A DNA stretch of 43,540 bases, taken from the NCBI GenBank assembly GCA_945830055.1, contig CALZXH010000011.1, forward strand, positions 1 through 43,540, read 5' to 3'. The position numbers and the translations under genes were made by a program. Below the pieces are notes generated by a model. The model was not told where the DNA came from. It ran no database searches and was given only the letters and a program-made list of their open reading frames with translations. Of the stretch, positions 1 through 7,278 are shown piece by piece. The first letter of the stretch is position 1, and each line of letters opens with the position of its first letter. The stretch is from an uncultured Prevotella sp. Its GTDB lineage: Bacteria > Bacteroidota > Bacteroidia > Bacteroidales > Bacteroidaceae.

Positions 1-116
1 ACACTGGTCGTGAATTCCCACGATGCCAATGTGGTCTGTTCGGCGTGTGCCGTTGCCATGATTCCTAAGAATGACAGAAGAATCATGAAGACGCGTAAAT
101 GAATCTTGGTTTTCAT
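1..116 (-). CDS. Secreted protein, N-terminal fragment (cut by window start)
   Basis: An ATG at 116-114 on the minus strand opens a frame that stays open to the window edge, giving 38 codons. The first residues (MKTKIHLRVFMILLSFLGIM) form a lysine-plus-hydrophobic signal peptide, with a likely cleavage site after ATAHA. The mature protein would begin EQTTLASWEFTTS. The phrase ASWEFTT is common at the start of secreted Bacteroidetes carbohydrate-active or surface proteins, but the family cannot be named from this fragment. The gene is divergent from the propeller/AraC regulator at 345-2750, and that arrangement usually means the regulator controls it. A TAGTTTTG box lies about 95 nt upstream. 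Confidence 0.7.
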   Translation of the reverse strand, partial: MKTKIHLRVFMILLSFLGIMATAHAEQTTLASWEFTTS

Positions 117-209
117 AGAGTTTATTTTGATGGTTGTTATTGTCCTGATGCGGAGGTAGCAGCCAATATGCCTTTTGCTGTCATTGGATGATTACATGGA
201 ATGACGTTG

Positions 210-237
210 CAAAACTAAATATTAGGTGTCAAGTCAA
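210..237 (-). promoter_or_regulatory. Putative promoter of the secreted-protein gene
   Basis: Read on the minus strand, TAGTTTTG (217-210) matches the Bacteroidetes -7 box TAnnTTTG. A TTG at 237-235 lies 17 nt upstream and could be the -33 element, though that spacing is a little short. The start codon is about 95 nt downstream. Confidence 0.4.
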
Positions 238-344
238 GGAGGACAGAAATACTTAAAAAGGTGAAAACCGTACCGAACGGGAGTTTTTCAGATAATAATA
301 CCCCTGTTTCCTGCATTTTTTATACCTTAGTGGTGCAAAAACCG

Positions 345-2750
345 ATGAATAACATGAAGAAGGTAGTTCTATTGCTGACAATATTCTTTTGTACTGTTAC
401 CTCAAAAGCGGCAGAACGGCAGGTGCATGTCCGGCATTTCGGGGAGGGCGAGGGCTTTTCGACCACCCTTGTGCTGCACGCCATACAAGACAGCCTGGGC
501 TATATCTGGCTGGCTACATGGGACGGGCTGCGCCGTTACGACGGGTATCGGTTCCACACATTTAAGGCGCAACCCGGTGACAACTGTCCGCTGGAGACCA
601 ACCGCATCAGTTTCATCAAGGAAGATGCCAACCACCACATCATCTGTTGGTCCAACGAGAAATTCTATCTCTTCAACAGGCAGACGCAGCGTTTTGAGCG
701 TTATCACGGAGATGACGTCAAGGCGGCAGCCTATCGCGCCCCCCGGGAAGTGACCGGGATGGTAAGAAAGGTGAAGGGATTCGAGAACATAGAACTTACC
801 ATACTGCTGTGCGACCGTCAACAGGGTATATGGGTGTATTCCTACCGGGGGCTGGAGAGGATTTCCACTGTTCCGAAACCCGTCAGTGCCAAAAAGTACG
901 GGGAGGAGAAGGAAGAGGTGGTCAGCGCACTCTATGTGGACAGGCAGGACAGGCTGTGGGTTTCCGACAAGAACGGATATGTGCATTTTACCGACAGTAC
1001 AGGACTCACCAGATGGCTCGCCCCCGACGGACAGGTGCTGCAAAGGAAGGTGCGCTTCGGCCATCCAGCCTATTGCTTCTTTGAGGACAGCAGGGGATGG
1101 TTATGGATAGGGGCAAAGCCAGGGGGCCTGTTCCGGCTGACACCCGAGGCGCAGGGGTACAAGACAAGGCATTTCACACATGACAGCCATGATGCCTACA
1201 GTCTCAACTGCGAGAGCGTGTATGACATTGCCGAGGATGACCGCCACCGTCTGGTCATCGCCACCTTCGGAGGAGGAGTGAACATAGCGGAACCGCAGTC
1301 TGACGGCTCGATGAGGTTCATCCATCCGGGCAACCTGCTGAAGACCTTTCCCAAGGCAGGGATGAAAAGCCGCTGCCTGAAACTCCTGCCCGGAGGAACG
1401 GCGCTGCTGGGCACCAACGACGGACTCTACACCTTCTCGCTCGGCGAACCCTATGGGCTGATGCGCTTCCACGTCAACAAGCGCAAGCCCGACAATCCTT
1501 CCAGTCTGAACAGCAACTACGTGATGGAGATACTGAGGACCCGAGCAGGGGAGATATTCATCGCCACCTCAGGAGGAGGTACTGATAAGATACTGTCAAA
1601 ACAATTGCTCAGCGACACCATCAGTTTCCGGCATTTTTCAGAAAGAGAAGGCATATCCTCGGACATGAACCAGACTTTGGCAGAGGACAACAGGGGAAAT
1701 GTATGGATTGTCTCTGCCGGTTCCTTGAGCCTGCTCAACACCTCGACAAAGGTGGCTACAAACTTCTGGCGGTTGTTGGATTCCCATGAACTGATTACTG
1801 AGGCGACCCCAGCCATGTTGCCCGACGGCAGTATGGTGCTCGGCACGTCTGTAGGAACTTTGACACTAAGTCCCGATGACTTGAAAAAAAGCAGTTTTAC
1901 ACCACAGATAGTATTCGACTGCGACAAGACGATAGAACTGCCCCCCGACGAGAAGGATTTCAACATCCGTTTTACTGCGCTGGATTACAATAAGAACGAA
2001 GAAATAGTCTATGCCTACAAGATGGAGGGCAGGGACGATAAGTGGCACTATACGCGGCATAACGAACTGAACTATGTCAATCTGGCACCGGGTAAATACA
2101 CGCTGCATATCAAATCCACCAACGGTGACGGTGTGTGGACAGACAACGAAGAAACCATCACTCTGTATCGCTCCGCTCATTTCAACGAAACCCCATTGGC
2201 GTGGATGCTCTACGGACTGCTTCTGACCCTGCTGCTGATGGCGGTGTGGGGTACATGGAAATATATTCTTACGCTGCAAAGAGAACTGAAAGATTTAAGA
2301 CTATCCAGTAAGGAGCAGATGGAGGTGCTGGGAGCGCGTATCAAAGAACTGCTGCCCATTGGCGAGAGCGTGAAGGAAATCCGTGAGGATGATAAGCAAC
2401 TGAGCGAGGAAGACCTGTTGTTTTCTCAGAAACTGAAGGCATATATTGAGAATAACATCGGCAATCCCGACCTTTCCGTACCTGACTTGGCGCAGGCGAT
2501 GAACGTGAGCCGTACCGTACTTTTCGTCCGCATGAAGAACATCTTCAACAGTTCGCCCAACAACTATGTGCTGAACACTCGTATCCATTATGCCAAGACT
2601 CTGCTTGTACAGCCAGGTGTCCATGTGTCTGATGTAGCCTACCGTTGTGGTTTTTCTGACCCGAAATATTTCAGCCGTTGCTTCAAAAAACTGGTCGGTG
2701 TACTTCCCAAAGACTACGTGGATAGCATCAGACAGGCATTATACCCGTAA
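345..2750 (+). CDS. Membrane-anchored propeller sensor with C-terminal AraC DNA-binding domain
   Basis: 801 residues from the ATG at 345; a second ATG at 354 would be equally good. A longer frame from a GTG at 261 is less likely because it puts about 30 residues before the signal peptide (KKVVLLLTIFFCTVTSKA). The periplasmic part carries two-component-regulator propeller repeats with motifs such as GYIWLATWDGLRRYDG, DRLWVSDKNG and GWLWIGAKPGGLFR, then a Y_Y_Y-like domain near residues 540-610 (YAYKMEGRDDKWHYT). One membrane helix follows at about 617-640, then a short coil and an AraC/XylS helix-turn-helix domain at about 695-795 (LSVPDLAQAMNVSRT, VAYRCGFSDPKYFSRCFKK). The histidine kinase, ATPase and receiver domains of true hybrid two-component regulators are absent. 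It probably senses a glycan-type ligand in the periplasm and regulates the divergent secreted-protein gene. Confidence 0.85.
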   Translation: MNNMKKVVLLLTIFFCTVTSKAAERQVHVRHFGEGEGFSTTLVLHAIQDSLGYIWLATWDGLRRYDGYRFHTFKAQPGDNCPLETNRISFIKEDANHHIICWSNEKFYLFNRQTQRFERYHGDDVKAAAYRAPREVTGMVRKVKGFENIELTILLCDRQQGIWVYSYRGLERISTVPKPVSAKKYGEEKEEVVSALYVDRQDRLWVSDKNGYVHFTDSTGLTRWLAPDGQVLQRKVRFGHPAYCFFEDSRGWLWIGAKPGGLFRLTPEAQGYKTRHFTHDSHDAYSLNCESVYDIAEDDRHRLVIATFGGGVNIAEPQSDGSMRFIHPGNLLKTFPKAGMKSRCLKLLPGGTALLGTNDGLYTFSLGEPYGLMRFHVNKRKPDNPSSLNSNYVMEILRTRAGEIFIATSGGGTDKILSKQLLSDTISFRHFSEREGISSDMNQTLAEDNRGNVWIVSAGSLSLLNTSTKVATNFWRLLDSHELITEATPAMLPDGSMVLGTSVGTLTLSPDDLKKSSFTPQIVFDCDKTIELPPDEKDFNIRFTALDYNKNEEIVYAYKMEGRDDKWHYTRHNELNYVNLAPGKYTLHIKSTNGDGVWTDNEETITLYRSAHFNETPLAWMLYGLLLTLLLMAVWGTWKYILTLQRELKDLRLSSKEQMEVLGARIKELLPIGESVKEIREDDKQLSEEDLLFSQKLKAYIENNIGNPDLSVPDLAQAMNVSRTVLFVRMKNIFNSSPNNYVLNTRIHYAKTLLVQPGVHVSDVAYRCGFSDPKYFSRCFKKLVGVLPKDYVDSIRQALYP

Positions 2751-2764
2751 AGAACAGGCAGGTG

Positions 2765-3400
2765 CTATTCTTTCTTCCTGATCAATGTCAGTCCGTCGCG
2801 CAGCGGCAGTATCACTTTCGTGATGCGCGTGTCCTTGGCGATGAAGTCGTTGAAGCGGCGGATGCCTTTGGTCTGTGCATCGTTCAGGTAGGCTACGTCT
2901 GTCACATGCCCGTCCCATAGGGTGTTGTCTGCCAGTATGAATCCGCCCGGTCTGACCAAAGGCAGCAATGCTTCGTAGGTTTCAAGATAGGTGCGCTTGT
3001 CGCCGTCGATGAATACAAGGTCGAAGCTGATTCCCAGTTTGCCAGCCTCAGTGGCAGCATCGCCTATGGTGAACACTATCTTGTCAGCCACGGGCGACTG
3101 TTCTATCCACGGGCGTGTGAACTCCTCCTGTTCATCGTTGATTTCGAAGGTGTAAATCTTTCCGTCTGAAGGTAGTCCCATCGCCATGCTGATGGCGCTG
3201 TAGCCGCTGAAGGTGCCCACCTCAAGCACGTTTTTGGGCTGCAACATGCTTACCAGCATCTTCAATACCTGTCCCTGCAGATGTCCGCTTGCCATGCGTC
3301 CGTGCAACAGGTAGATGTTGGTGGCGCGGTACAGTCGGTACAGATATTCATCTTCTGTATCGATATGTTGCAGAATGTATTCGTCCAAGGTGCTGTTCAT
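2765..3400 (-). CDS. Class I SAM-dependent O-methyltransferase
   Basis: 211 residues from an ATG at 3400 that overlaps the aroQ stop codon (ATGA, 3400-3397). The frame stays open further upstream, but that part only shadows aroQ. The SAM-binding motif I is VLEVGTFSGYSAI. The acidic motif YTFEIND binds the ribose. LVFIDGDKRTYLETYE is the metal-binding region typical of the catechol/caffeoyl-CoA O-methyltransferase family (YrrM-like), and ADNTLWDG supplies further family-typical residues. Length and motif order fit a soluble cytoplasmic enzyme. The natural substrate is unknown. The gene is co-transcribed with aroQ and ends 14 bp from the convergent regulator gene. Confidence 0.88.
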   Translation of the reverse strand: MNSTLDEYILQHIDTEDEYLYRLYRATNIYLLHGRMASGHLQGQVLKMLVSMLQPKNVLEVGTFSGYSAISMAMGLPSDGKIYTFEINDEQEEFTRPWIEQSPVADKIVFTIGDAATEAGKLGISFDLVFIDGDKRTYLETYEALLPLVRPGGFILADNTLWDGHVTDVAYLNDAQTKGIRRFNDFIAKDTRITKVILPLRDGLTLIRKKE

Positions 3401-3831
3401 ACGCCGGCAGAGGTGTGTTGCAGTAGTGCTTCCAAAGCCAGTCGGTAACTGTCCATGCCAAATCCGCATATCACTCCCAGGCAGGCACATGATATGAAAG
3501 AGTGGTGGCGGAACTCCTCGCGCTTGTGTACGTTGGAGATGTGTACCTCTATCACAGGCGACTTGATGGCTCTGATACAGTCTTGTAGTGCCACGGAGGT
3601 ATGTGTGTAGGCTCCGGCATTGAGTATCACGCCGTCGTAGTCGAATCCCACCTCCTGGATCCTGTTGATGAGTTCTCCCTCTATGTTGCTCTGGTAGTAG
3701 TCTATCTGCACATGGGGGTACTGTCGTTTCAGCTGTTCCAGATAGTCTTCGAAAGAGGAGTTGCCGTAGATGCCCGGTTCGCGTTTGCCCAGAAGATTGA
3801 GGTTGGGACCATTGATGATTTGTATTTTCAT
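3397..3831 (-). CDS. aroQ: Type II 3-dehydroquinate dehydratase
   Basis: 144 residues, the normal size for the type II enzyme, which converts 3-dehydroquinate to 3-dehydroshikimate in the shikimate pathway. The N-terminus IINGPNLNLLGKREPGIYG carries the catalytic loop with Arg17 and Tyr22. NAGAYTHTSVALQD supplies the substrate-binding Asn and His. EVHISNVHKREEFRHHS contains the catalytic His and the following Arg. The start is the ATG at 3831; an upstream extension to 3963 lacks family similarity. The product is a cytoplasmic dodecamer in characterised relatives. It is the first gene of a two-gene unit with the O-methyltransferase. Confidence 0.95.
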   Translation of the reverse strand: MKIQIINGPNLNLLGKREPGIYGNSSFEDYLEQLKRQYPHVQIDYYQSNIEGELINRIQEVGFDYDGVILNAGAYTHTSVALQDCIRAIKSPVIEVHISNVHKREEFRHHSFISCACLGVICGFGMDSYRLALEALLQHTSAGV

Positions 3832-3865
3832 GGTGATAAAAAGGAGGTGTGTTCTGCTTTTTTTG

Positions 3866-3873
3866 TACTTTTG
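3866..3873 (+). promoter_or_regulatory. Putative -7 box of xerD
   Basis: TACTTTTG matches TAnnTTTG and lies 55 nt before the xerD ATG. A clear -33 TTTG at the expected spacing is not seen, so this is moderate evidence only. Confidence 0.35.
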
Positions 3874-3912
3874 TAGAGGATAAGCGGCATCTTGGGTGCC
3901 GTATATCCTGTG

Positions 3913-3920
3913 CAAAGTTA
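3913..3920 (-). promoter_or_regulatory. Putative -7 box of aroQ
   Basis: On the minus strand the sequence reads TAACTTTG, a full match to TAnnTTTG, about 80 nt upstream of the aroQ ATG. The aroQ and xerD promoters would then be divergent and partly overlapping. Confidence 0.45.
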
Positions 3921-3928
3921 GGAAAAAA

Positions 3929-4861
3929 ATGCAAACCGACAAGTTATTGGGACAGAATATCATCAGGGAATACAGGCGCTACCTGCGGCTGGAACGCAAC
4001 TTTTCTGCCAATACGCTGGAAGCATACATGCTGGATGTGCAGAAGTTGTTGCACTACATGGAGGGTATTGGCAAGGATGTGACCCATGTGATGCTCGACG
4101 ACCTGCAGGACTTTTCCGCCACGCTTCATGAGATAGGCATCGGTCCGCGTTCGCAGTGCCGTATCCTCAGTGGCGTGCGTAGCTTCTTCCGCTTTGTCCA
4201 GCTCAACGGCTACCGCGATGACGACCCCTCGGAACTGCTCGAATCACCTAAGTTGGGCGACCATCTGCCTGAGGTGCTCTCCACTACCGAAGTAGATATG
4301 CTGGAGGACTCCATCGACTTGGATAAGTGGGAGGGCCAGCGTAACAGGGCCATCATCGAGGTGCTTTTTTCCTGTGGATTGCGTGTGAGCGAACTGGTCA
4401 ATCTGAAACTCTCGCAGCTTTATGTGGAAGAGCAGTACGTGCGCGTGTTGGGCAAGGGAGCCAAGGAGCGGCTGGTGCCCATCTCTAATAAGGCATTGAA
4501 CGAACTGGATGCCTGGTTCCAATGTCGTAGCGAGATGAATATCAAGCCAGGAGAGGAAGATTATGTGTTCCTCAACCGCCGAGGCGCTCATCTTACACGC
4601 ACCATGATCCTTATCATGATCAAGCGGCAGGCAGAGCAGGCAGGTATCAGGAAAACCATTTCGCCCCATACCCTGCGCCACTCCTTTGCTACCTCGCTAC
4701 TCGAAGGAGGTGCTGACCTGCGTGCCATACAGGCGATGCTGGGGCACGAAAGCATAGGCACCACCGAGATATACATGCACATTGATACTGGTACTATCCG
4801 GCGGGAAATACTGGAGCACCACCCGAGAAACAAAAGGGCGACTCGTGTCTTGAATGTATAA
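3929..4861 (+). CDS. xerD: Site-specific tyrosine recombinase XerD
   Basis: 310 residues from the ATG at 3929; the GTG at 3896 would add 11 residues that do not fit the family. An N-terminal SAM-like core-binding domain (about 1-95) precedes the catalytic domain. All six active-site residues are visible: Arg152 in GLRVSELVNL, Lys176 in LGKGAKERLVP, His247 and Arg250 in HTLRHSFATSLLEGG, His273 in LGHES, and the nucleophile Tyr282 in EIYMHID. The spacing matches chromosomal Xer recombinases closely, so the protein most likely resolves chromosome dimers at dif with a partner rather than moving a transposon. No integrated element, attachment site or inverted repeat flanks it. Confidence 0.92.
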   Translation: MQTDKLLGQNIIREYRRYLRLERNFSANTLEAYMLDVQKLLHYMEGIGKDVTHVMLDDLQDFSATLHEIGIGPRSQCRILSGVRSFFRFVQLNGYRDDDPSELLESPKLGDHLPEVLSTTEVDMLEDSIDLDKWEGQRNRAIIEVLFSCGLRVSELVNLKLSQLYVEEQYVRVLGKGAKERLVPISNKALNELDAWFQCRSEMNIKPGEEDYVFLNRRGAHLTRTMILIMIKRQAEQAGIRKTISPHTLRHSFATSLLEGGADLRAIQAMLGHESIGTTEIYMHIDTGTIRREILEHHPRNKRATRVLNV

Positions 4862-4994
4862 TGGAGCCGATGAGGCGCCTATAAGGAGACATTGGGGAGG
4901 TTGATGAGGGGGATGAAATACTGCCTATTTTATATAATAATGTGAGAAAGTTAAATGACGTGCCATGAAGTGCAAAAGGAAGTTAAATTATTGT

Positions 4995-5018
4995 TTTTCG
5001 ATAAATATTTATTGAAAA
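4995..5018. promoter_or_regulatory. 24-bp palindrome, candidate operator upstream of the DUF3836 promoter
   Basis: TTTTCGATAAATATTTATTGAAAA is a palindrome broken by a single mismatched pair. It ends 3 bp before the -33 box at 5022. The core CGATAAATAT recurs as a direct repeat at 5066-5075, downstream of the -7 box, so the promoter is bracketed by related sites. A likely ligand is the XRE regulator encoded at 6400-6606. Confidence 0.5.
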
Positions 5019-5021
5019 TTG

Positions 5022-5053
5022 TTTGTAGATGTAAATAGTTCATATTACTTTTG
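5022..5053 (+). promoter_or_regulatory. Bacteroidetes-type promoter of the DUF3836 cassette
   Basis: TTTG at 5022-5025, a 20-nt spacer and TACTTTTG at 5046-5053 fit the -33/-7 consensus of Bacteroidetes primary sigma promoters. The predicted transcript starts near 5060, about 80 nt before the ATG at 5139. Confidence 0.75.
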
Positions 5054-5055
5054 CA

Positions 5056-5085
5056 TATCGAAAAACGATAAATATCGAAAGATAT
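5056..5085. promoter_or_regulatory. Clustered TATCG/CGATA inverted repeats at the transcription start
   Basis: The segment reads TATCG, 5 nt, CGATA, 2 nt, TATCG, 3 nt, then GATAT. Adjacent half-sites form three overlapping inverted repeats. They cover the predicted transcription start, where a bound repressor would block RNA polymerase. Confidence 0.5.
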
Positions 5086-5138
5086 TCAATAAATAAGAAA
5101 AGAAATTCAATAAACAAACCTTTTAAACAAATACGATT

Positions 5139-5627
5139 ATGGTACTGATGAATGTTACAGCCGGAATGATTTTAAGCATGTTTACTCAGGCTACCCAAGT
5201 GACAAACGGTGGTGACTATGTATATAACGCCGATATCGAGGAAGGCAGGCTTACCACACTCTATGCCTACCGTAAGGCAGAGACTATGCTCGAGAAGCAA
5301 AGCATGAGTACCTACCGGTATGACGAGCAAAACCGTCTGAAGGAGAAGGTTACCTACCGTTGGGATGCTGATGAACTGAAATGGGTGCCAGTGAAACAAC
5401 TCGCCTTCGCTTACAGCGACATACTGGTGACGGTAGATTATGCCCGATGGAACAGTGACACGAATCACTTCAATGCGCCTGAAAAGCGTACAGAATACAT
5501 GGGCTTTGCAGACACATTGCTCGGTGTGAGAATGTATCAGCTGGAAGGAAAAGACGGCAAGGAGCATCTCATCGATAGCTATGTGATGATGCACAGCGAT
5601 CTCAAGAACTTGTTGGCTACCCTATAA
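5139..5627 (+). CDS. DUF3836-like protein
   Basis: 162 residues. The first 20 are hydrophobic but lack the usual basic start of a signal peptide, so export is uncertain. The body alternates short motifs (YRYDEQNRLKEKVTYRWD, LKWVPVKQLAFAYSD, TVDYARWNSDTNHF) that I recognise from Bacteroidales DUF3836 proteins, which have a repetitive beta-rich layout. No enzymatic motif is visible and the function is unknown. It is the first gene behind the strong promoter at 5022-5053. The DUF2975 and XRE genes follow on the same strand with 57- and 67-nt gaps, which suggests a single regulated cassette. Confidence 0.7.
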   Translation: MVLMNVTAGMILSMFTQATQVTNGGDYVYNADIEEGRLTTLYAYRKAETMLEKQSMSTYRYDEQNRLKEKVTYRWDADELKWVPVKQLAFAYSDILVTVDYARWNSDTNHFNAPEKRTEYMGFADTLLGVRMYQLEGKDGKEHLIDSYVMMHSDLKNLLATL

Positions 5628-5684
5628 CAATATATGTGTAACCTCAGACGGGCATTGTCTGTCTATCTAAATACAAATGCAGTT

Positions 5685-6332
5685 ATGAATAAAAGAATTA
5701 CAGCCATCTGCGTAGCGATAATGACAGTGGCAATTATCCATGTGGCACTCACCCTGTATCTCATAGGACAATCGTTAGGCATGGGATACTCTACGGCACA
5801 AGACTGTGAGAAGCATGGCGAACAGATGACAGCATCGGCATCGGCGGTGGCACTGATTCCCAAGCATCTTACCGATGAGTCTGCAGTGAATATGATGGAC
5901 CGTCATACCGGTAAGTCCATACAGGCCTGGCCTTTGCAGGTCGTGGTGGCATCTAAAGGCAATATCTGGGCAGACAGTCCTGCCATCATCCTTAGTCTTT
6001 CGTTCCTTATTTTAGTGGGTGGCATCATGGCGCTGATAGGTATGATAAAGTTTGTGCGGTGTCTCTATCGTTGCGAGGTGTTCTCATGGCATACGGTGAA
6101 ATATTTGCGACGCACGGGCTGGGGCATGATGATTTGTGGCGGCAGTACTACCGTCCTTGCCCTGCTGCAGTGCTATTCCGCTTATCAGACTTTTGCTCCC
6201 GAGTATTATCGAGTGAATTTTTCGGAGCATGTGGAGACTGGCTATTTTATCTTCAGTCTGTTTCTGCTACTCATGGCAGAGGCGTTTGCTCAAGGATTGC
6301 GTCTGCAGGAAGAGCAGGAACTCACCATCTGA
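5685..6332 (+). CDS. DUF2975-family membrane protein
   Basis: 215 residues from the ATG at 5685; the frame is open from 5634 but that extension has no membrane character. There are four predicted membrane helices: about residues 5-27 (ITAICVAIMTVAIIHVAL), 105-128 (PAIILSLSFLILVGGIMALIG), 148-170 and 190-210. The loop FVRCLYRCEVFSWHTVKYLRRTGW between helices 2 and 3 resembles the segment shared by DUF2975 proteins. These are often encoded beside a small YozG-type XRE regulator, as here. The molecular function is not known. An association with stress or membrane sensing is inference only. Confidence 0.75.
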   Translation: MNKRITAICVAIMTVAIIHVALTLYLIGQSLGMGYSTAQDCEKHGEQMTASASAVALIPKHLTDESAVNMMDRHTGKSIQAWPLQVVVASKGNIWADSPAIILSLSFLILVGGIMALIGMIKFVRCLYRCEVFSWHTVKYLRRTGWGMMICGGSTTVLALLQCYSAYQTFAPEYYRVNFSEHVETGYFIFSLFLLLMAEAFAQGLRLQEEQELTI

Positions 6333-6399
6333 TACTGCCGTTATCTAATAATCATGGGCTTTATCTCATTGATTCAGCCCACATGAATGACTTTTTTCT

Positions 6400-6606
6400 A
6401 TGGGAAAAATTATCGTTAATCTTGATGTGGAGATGGCAAAACGGAAGATAGCGCTGGGCGAGCTTGCCGAGCGTGTGGGACTGACGCAGGCCAACCTGTC
6501 GATACTGAAGACAGGCAAGGCCCGCGCCATACGTTTTTCCACCCTTGAAGCCATCTGTCACGAACTGGGATGTCAGCCCGGAGATATTTTGGAATATAAG
6601 GAATAA
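6400..6606 (+). CDS. Small XRE-family (YozG-like) transcriptional regulator
   Basis: 68 residues, almost entirely one helix-turn-helix domain. Helix 2 and the recognition helix are visible in LGELAERVGLTQANLSILKTGK, followed by AIRFSTLEAICHELGCQPGDILEY. The ending is typical of the YozG/Cro-like family paired with DUF2975. It is the third gene of the cassette behind 5022-5053 and is a natural candidate to bind the palindromes there, giving autoregulation. It has no ligand domain, so any signal would have to come through a partner, perhaps the membrane protein. Confidence 0.88.
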   Translation: MGKIIVNLDVEMAKRKIALGELAERVGLTQANLSILKTGKARAIRFSTLEAICHELGCQPGDILEYKE

Positions 6607-6659
6607 AAACAGGTCAGCCGTTGTCATGGTACACGGATTTTCTCACCAATATTGGCACT

Positions 6660-7277
6660 ATGAAAATTTTTGCAGTAGGAATGAATTATCTCCAGCACAA
6701 TAAAGAGCTGGATGGAGCGTTGTATATACCAGAGGAGCCTGTGATTTTCACCAAGGCCGACTCGGCATTGCTGAAGGACCACAAGCCTTTCTTTATCCCT
6801 GACTGGAGCGACAGGGTGGACTATGAAACTGAAATTGTGGTGCGCATCTGCCGGTTGGGTAAGAGTATTCCCGAGAATTTTGCCCACCGCTACTACGATG
6901 CCCTTACCGTGGGCATCGACTTCACTGCCCGCGATCTGCAGCAGAGGTTGCGCAGTGAAGGGAAGCCTTGGGAACTTTGCAAGGGGTTCGACGGGTCGGC
7001 GGTGATTGGTGAATGGGTGGACAAGAATATGCTTGGTGACGTGCAGAGCCTGTCTTTCCATCTGGATATCAATGGCACTACCGTGCAGCAGGGATGTACG
7101 GCCGATATGCTCTATTCCATCGATCGGCTGATAGCCTATATCAGCAGGTTCTTTACCTTGAAAACGGGCGATTTGCTCTATACAGGAACCCCCGTAGGTG
7201 TGGGACCTGTGCATATTGATGACCATCTGGAAGGGTATCTGATGCAGCAGAAAGTGCTGGAATTTAATTGCAAATAG
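6660..7277 (+). CDS. Fumarylacetoacetate hydrolase (FAH) family protein, acylpyruvase-like
   Basis: 205 residues from the ATG at 6660, the size of the short single-domain FAHD/YcgM group. The N-terminus MKIFAVGMNYLQHNKEL and the motif VDYETEIVVRICRLGKSIPE carry the acidic metal-binding residues. FTARDLQQRLRSEGKPWELCKGFDGSAVIG and LLYTGTPVGVGPV are typical active-site segments. Relatives hydrolyse acylpyruvates or decarboxylate oxaloacetate with Mg2+; the substrate here cannot be told. The stop codon is one base before the porU start, so the two genes are almost certainly co-transcribed, although no functional link to secretion is known. Confidence 0.88.
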   Translation: MKIFAVGMNYLQHNKELDGALYIPEEPVIFTKADSALLKDHKPFFIPDWSDRVDYETEIVVRICRLGKSIPENFAHRYYDALTVGIDFTARDLQQRLRSEGKPWELCKGFDGSAVIGEWVDKNMLGDVQSLSFHLDINGTTVQQGCTADMLYSIDRLIAYISRFFTLKTGDLLYTGTPVGVGPVHIDDHLEGYLMQQKVLEFNCK

Positions 7278-7278
7278 A

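Noticed and set aside
261..344. GTG start giving a 28-residue extension of the propeller regulator
   Set aside because: It would put a long polar stretch before the signal peptide. The ATG at 345 or 354 gives a proper signal sequence.
3929..4861. XerD as a phage or transposon integrase
   Set aside because: Active-site spacing and length match chromosomal Xer proteins, and no mobile-element genes or attachment repeats are nearby.
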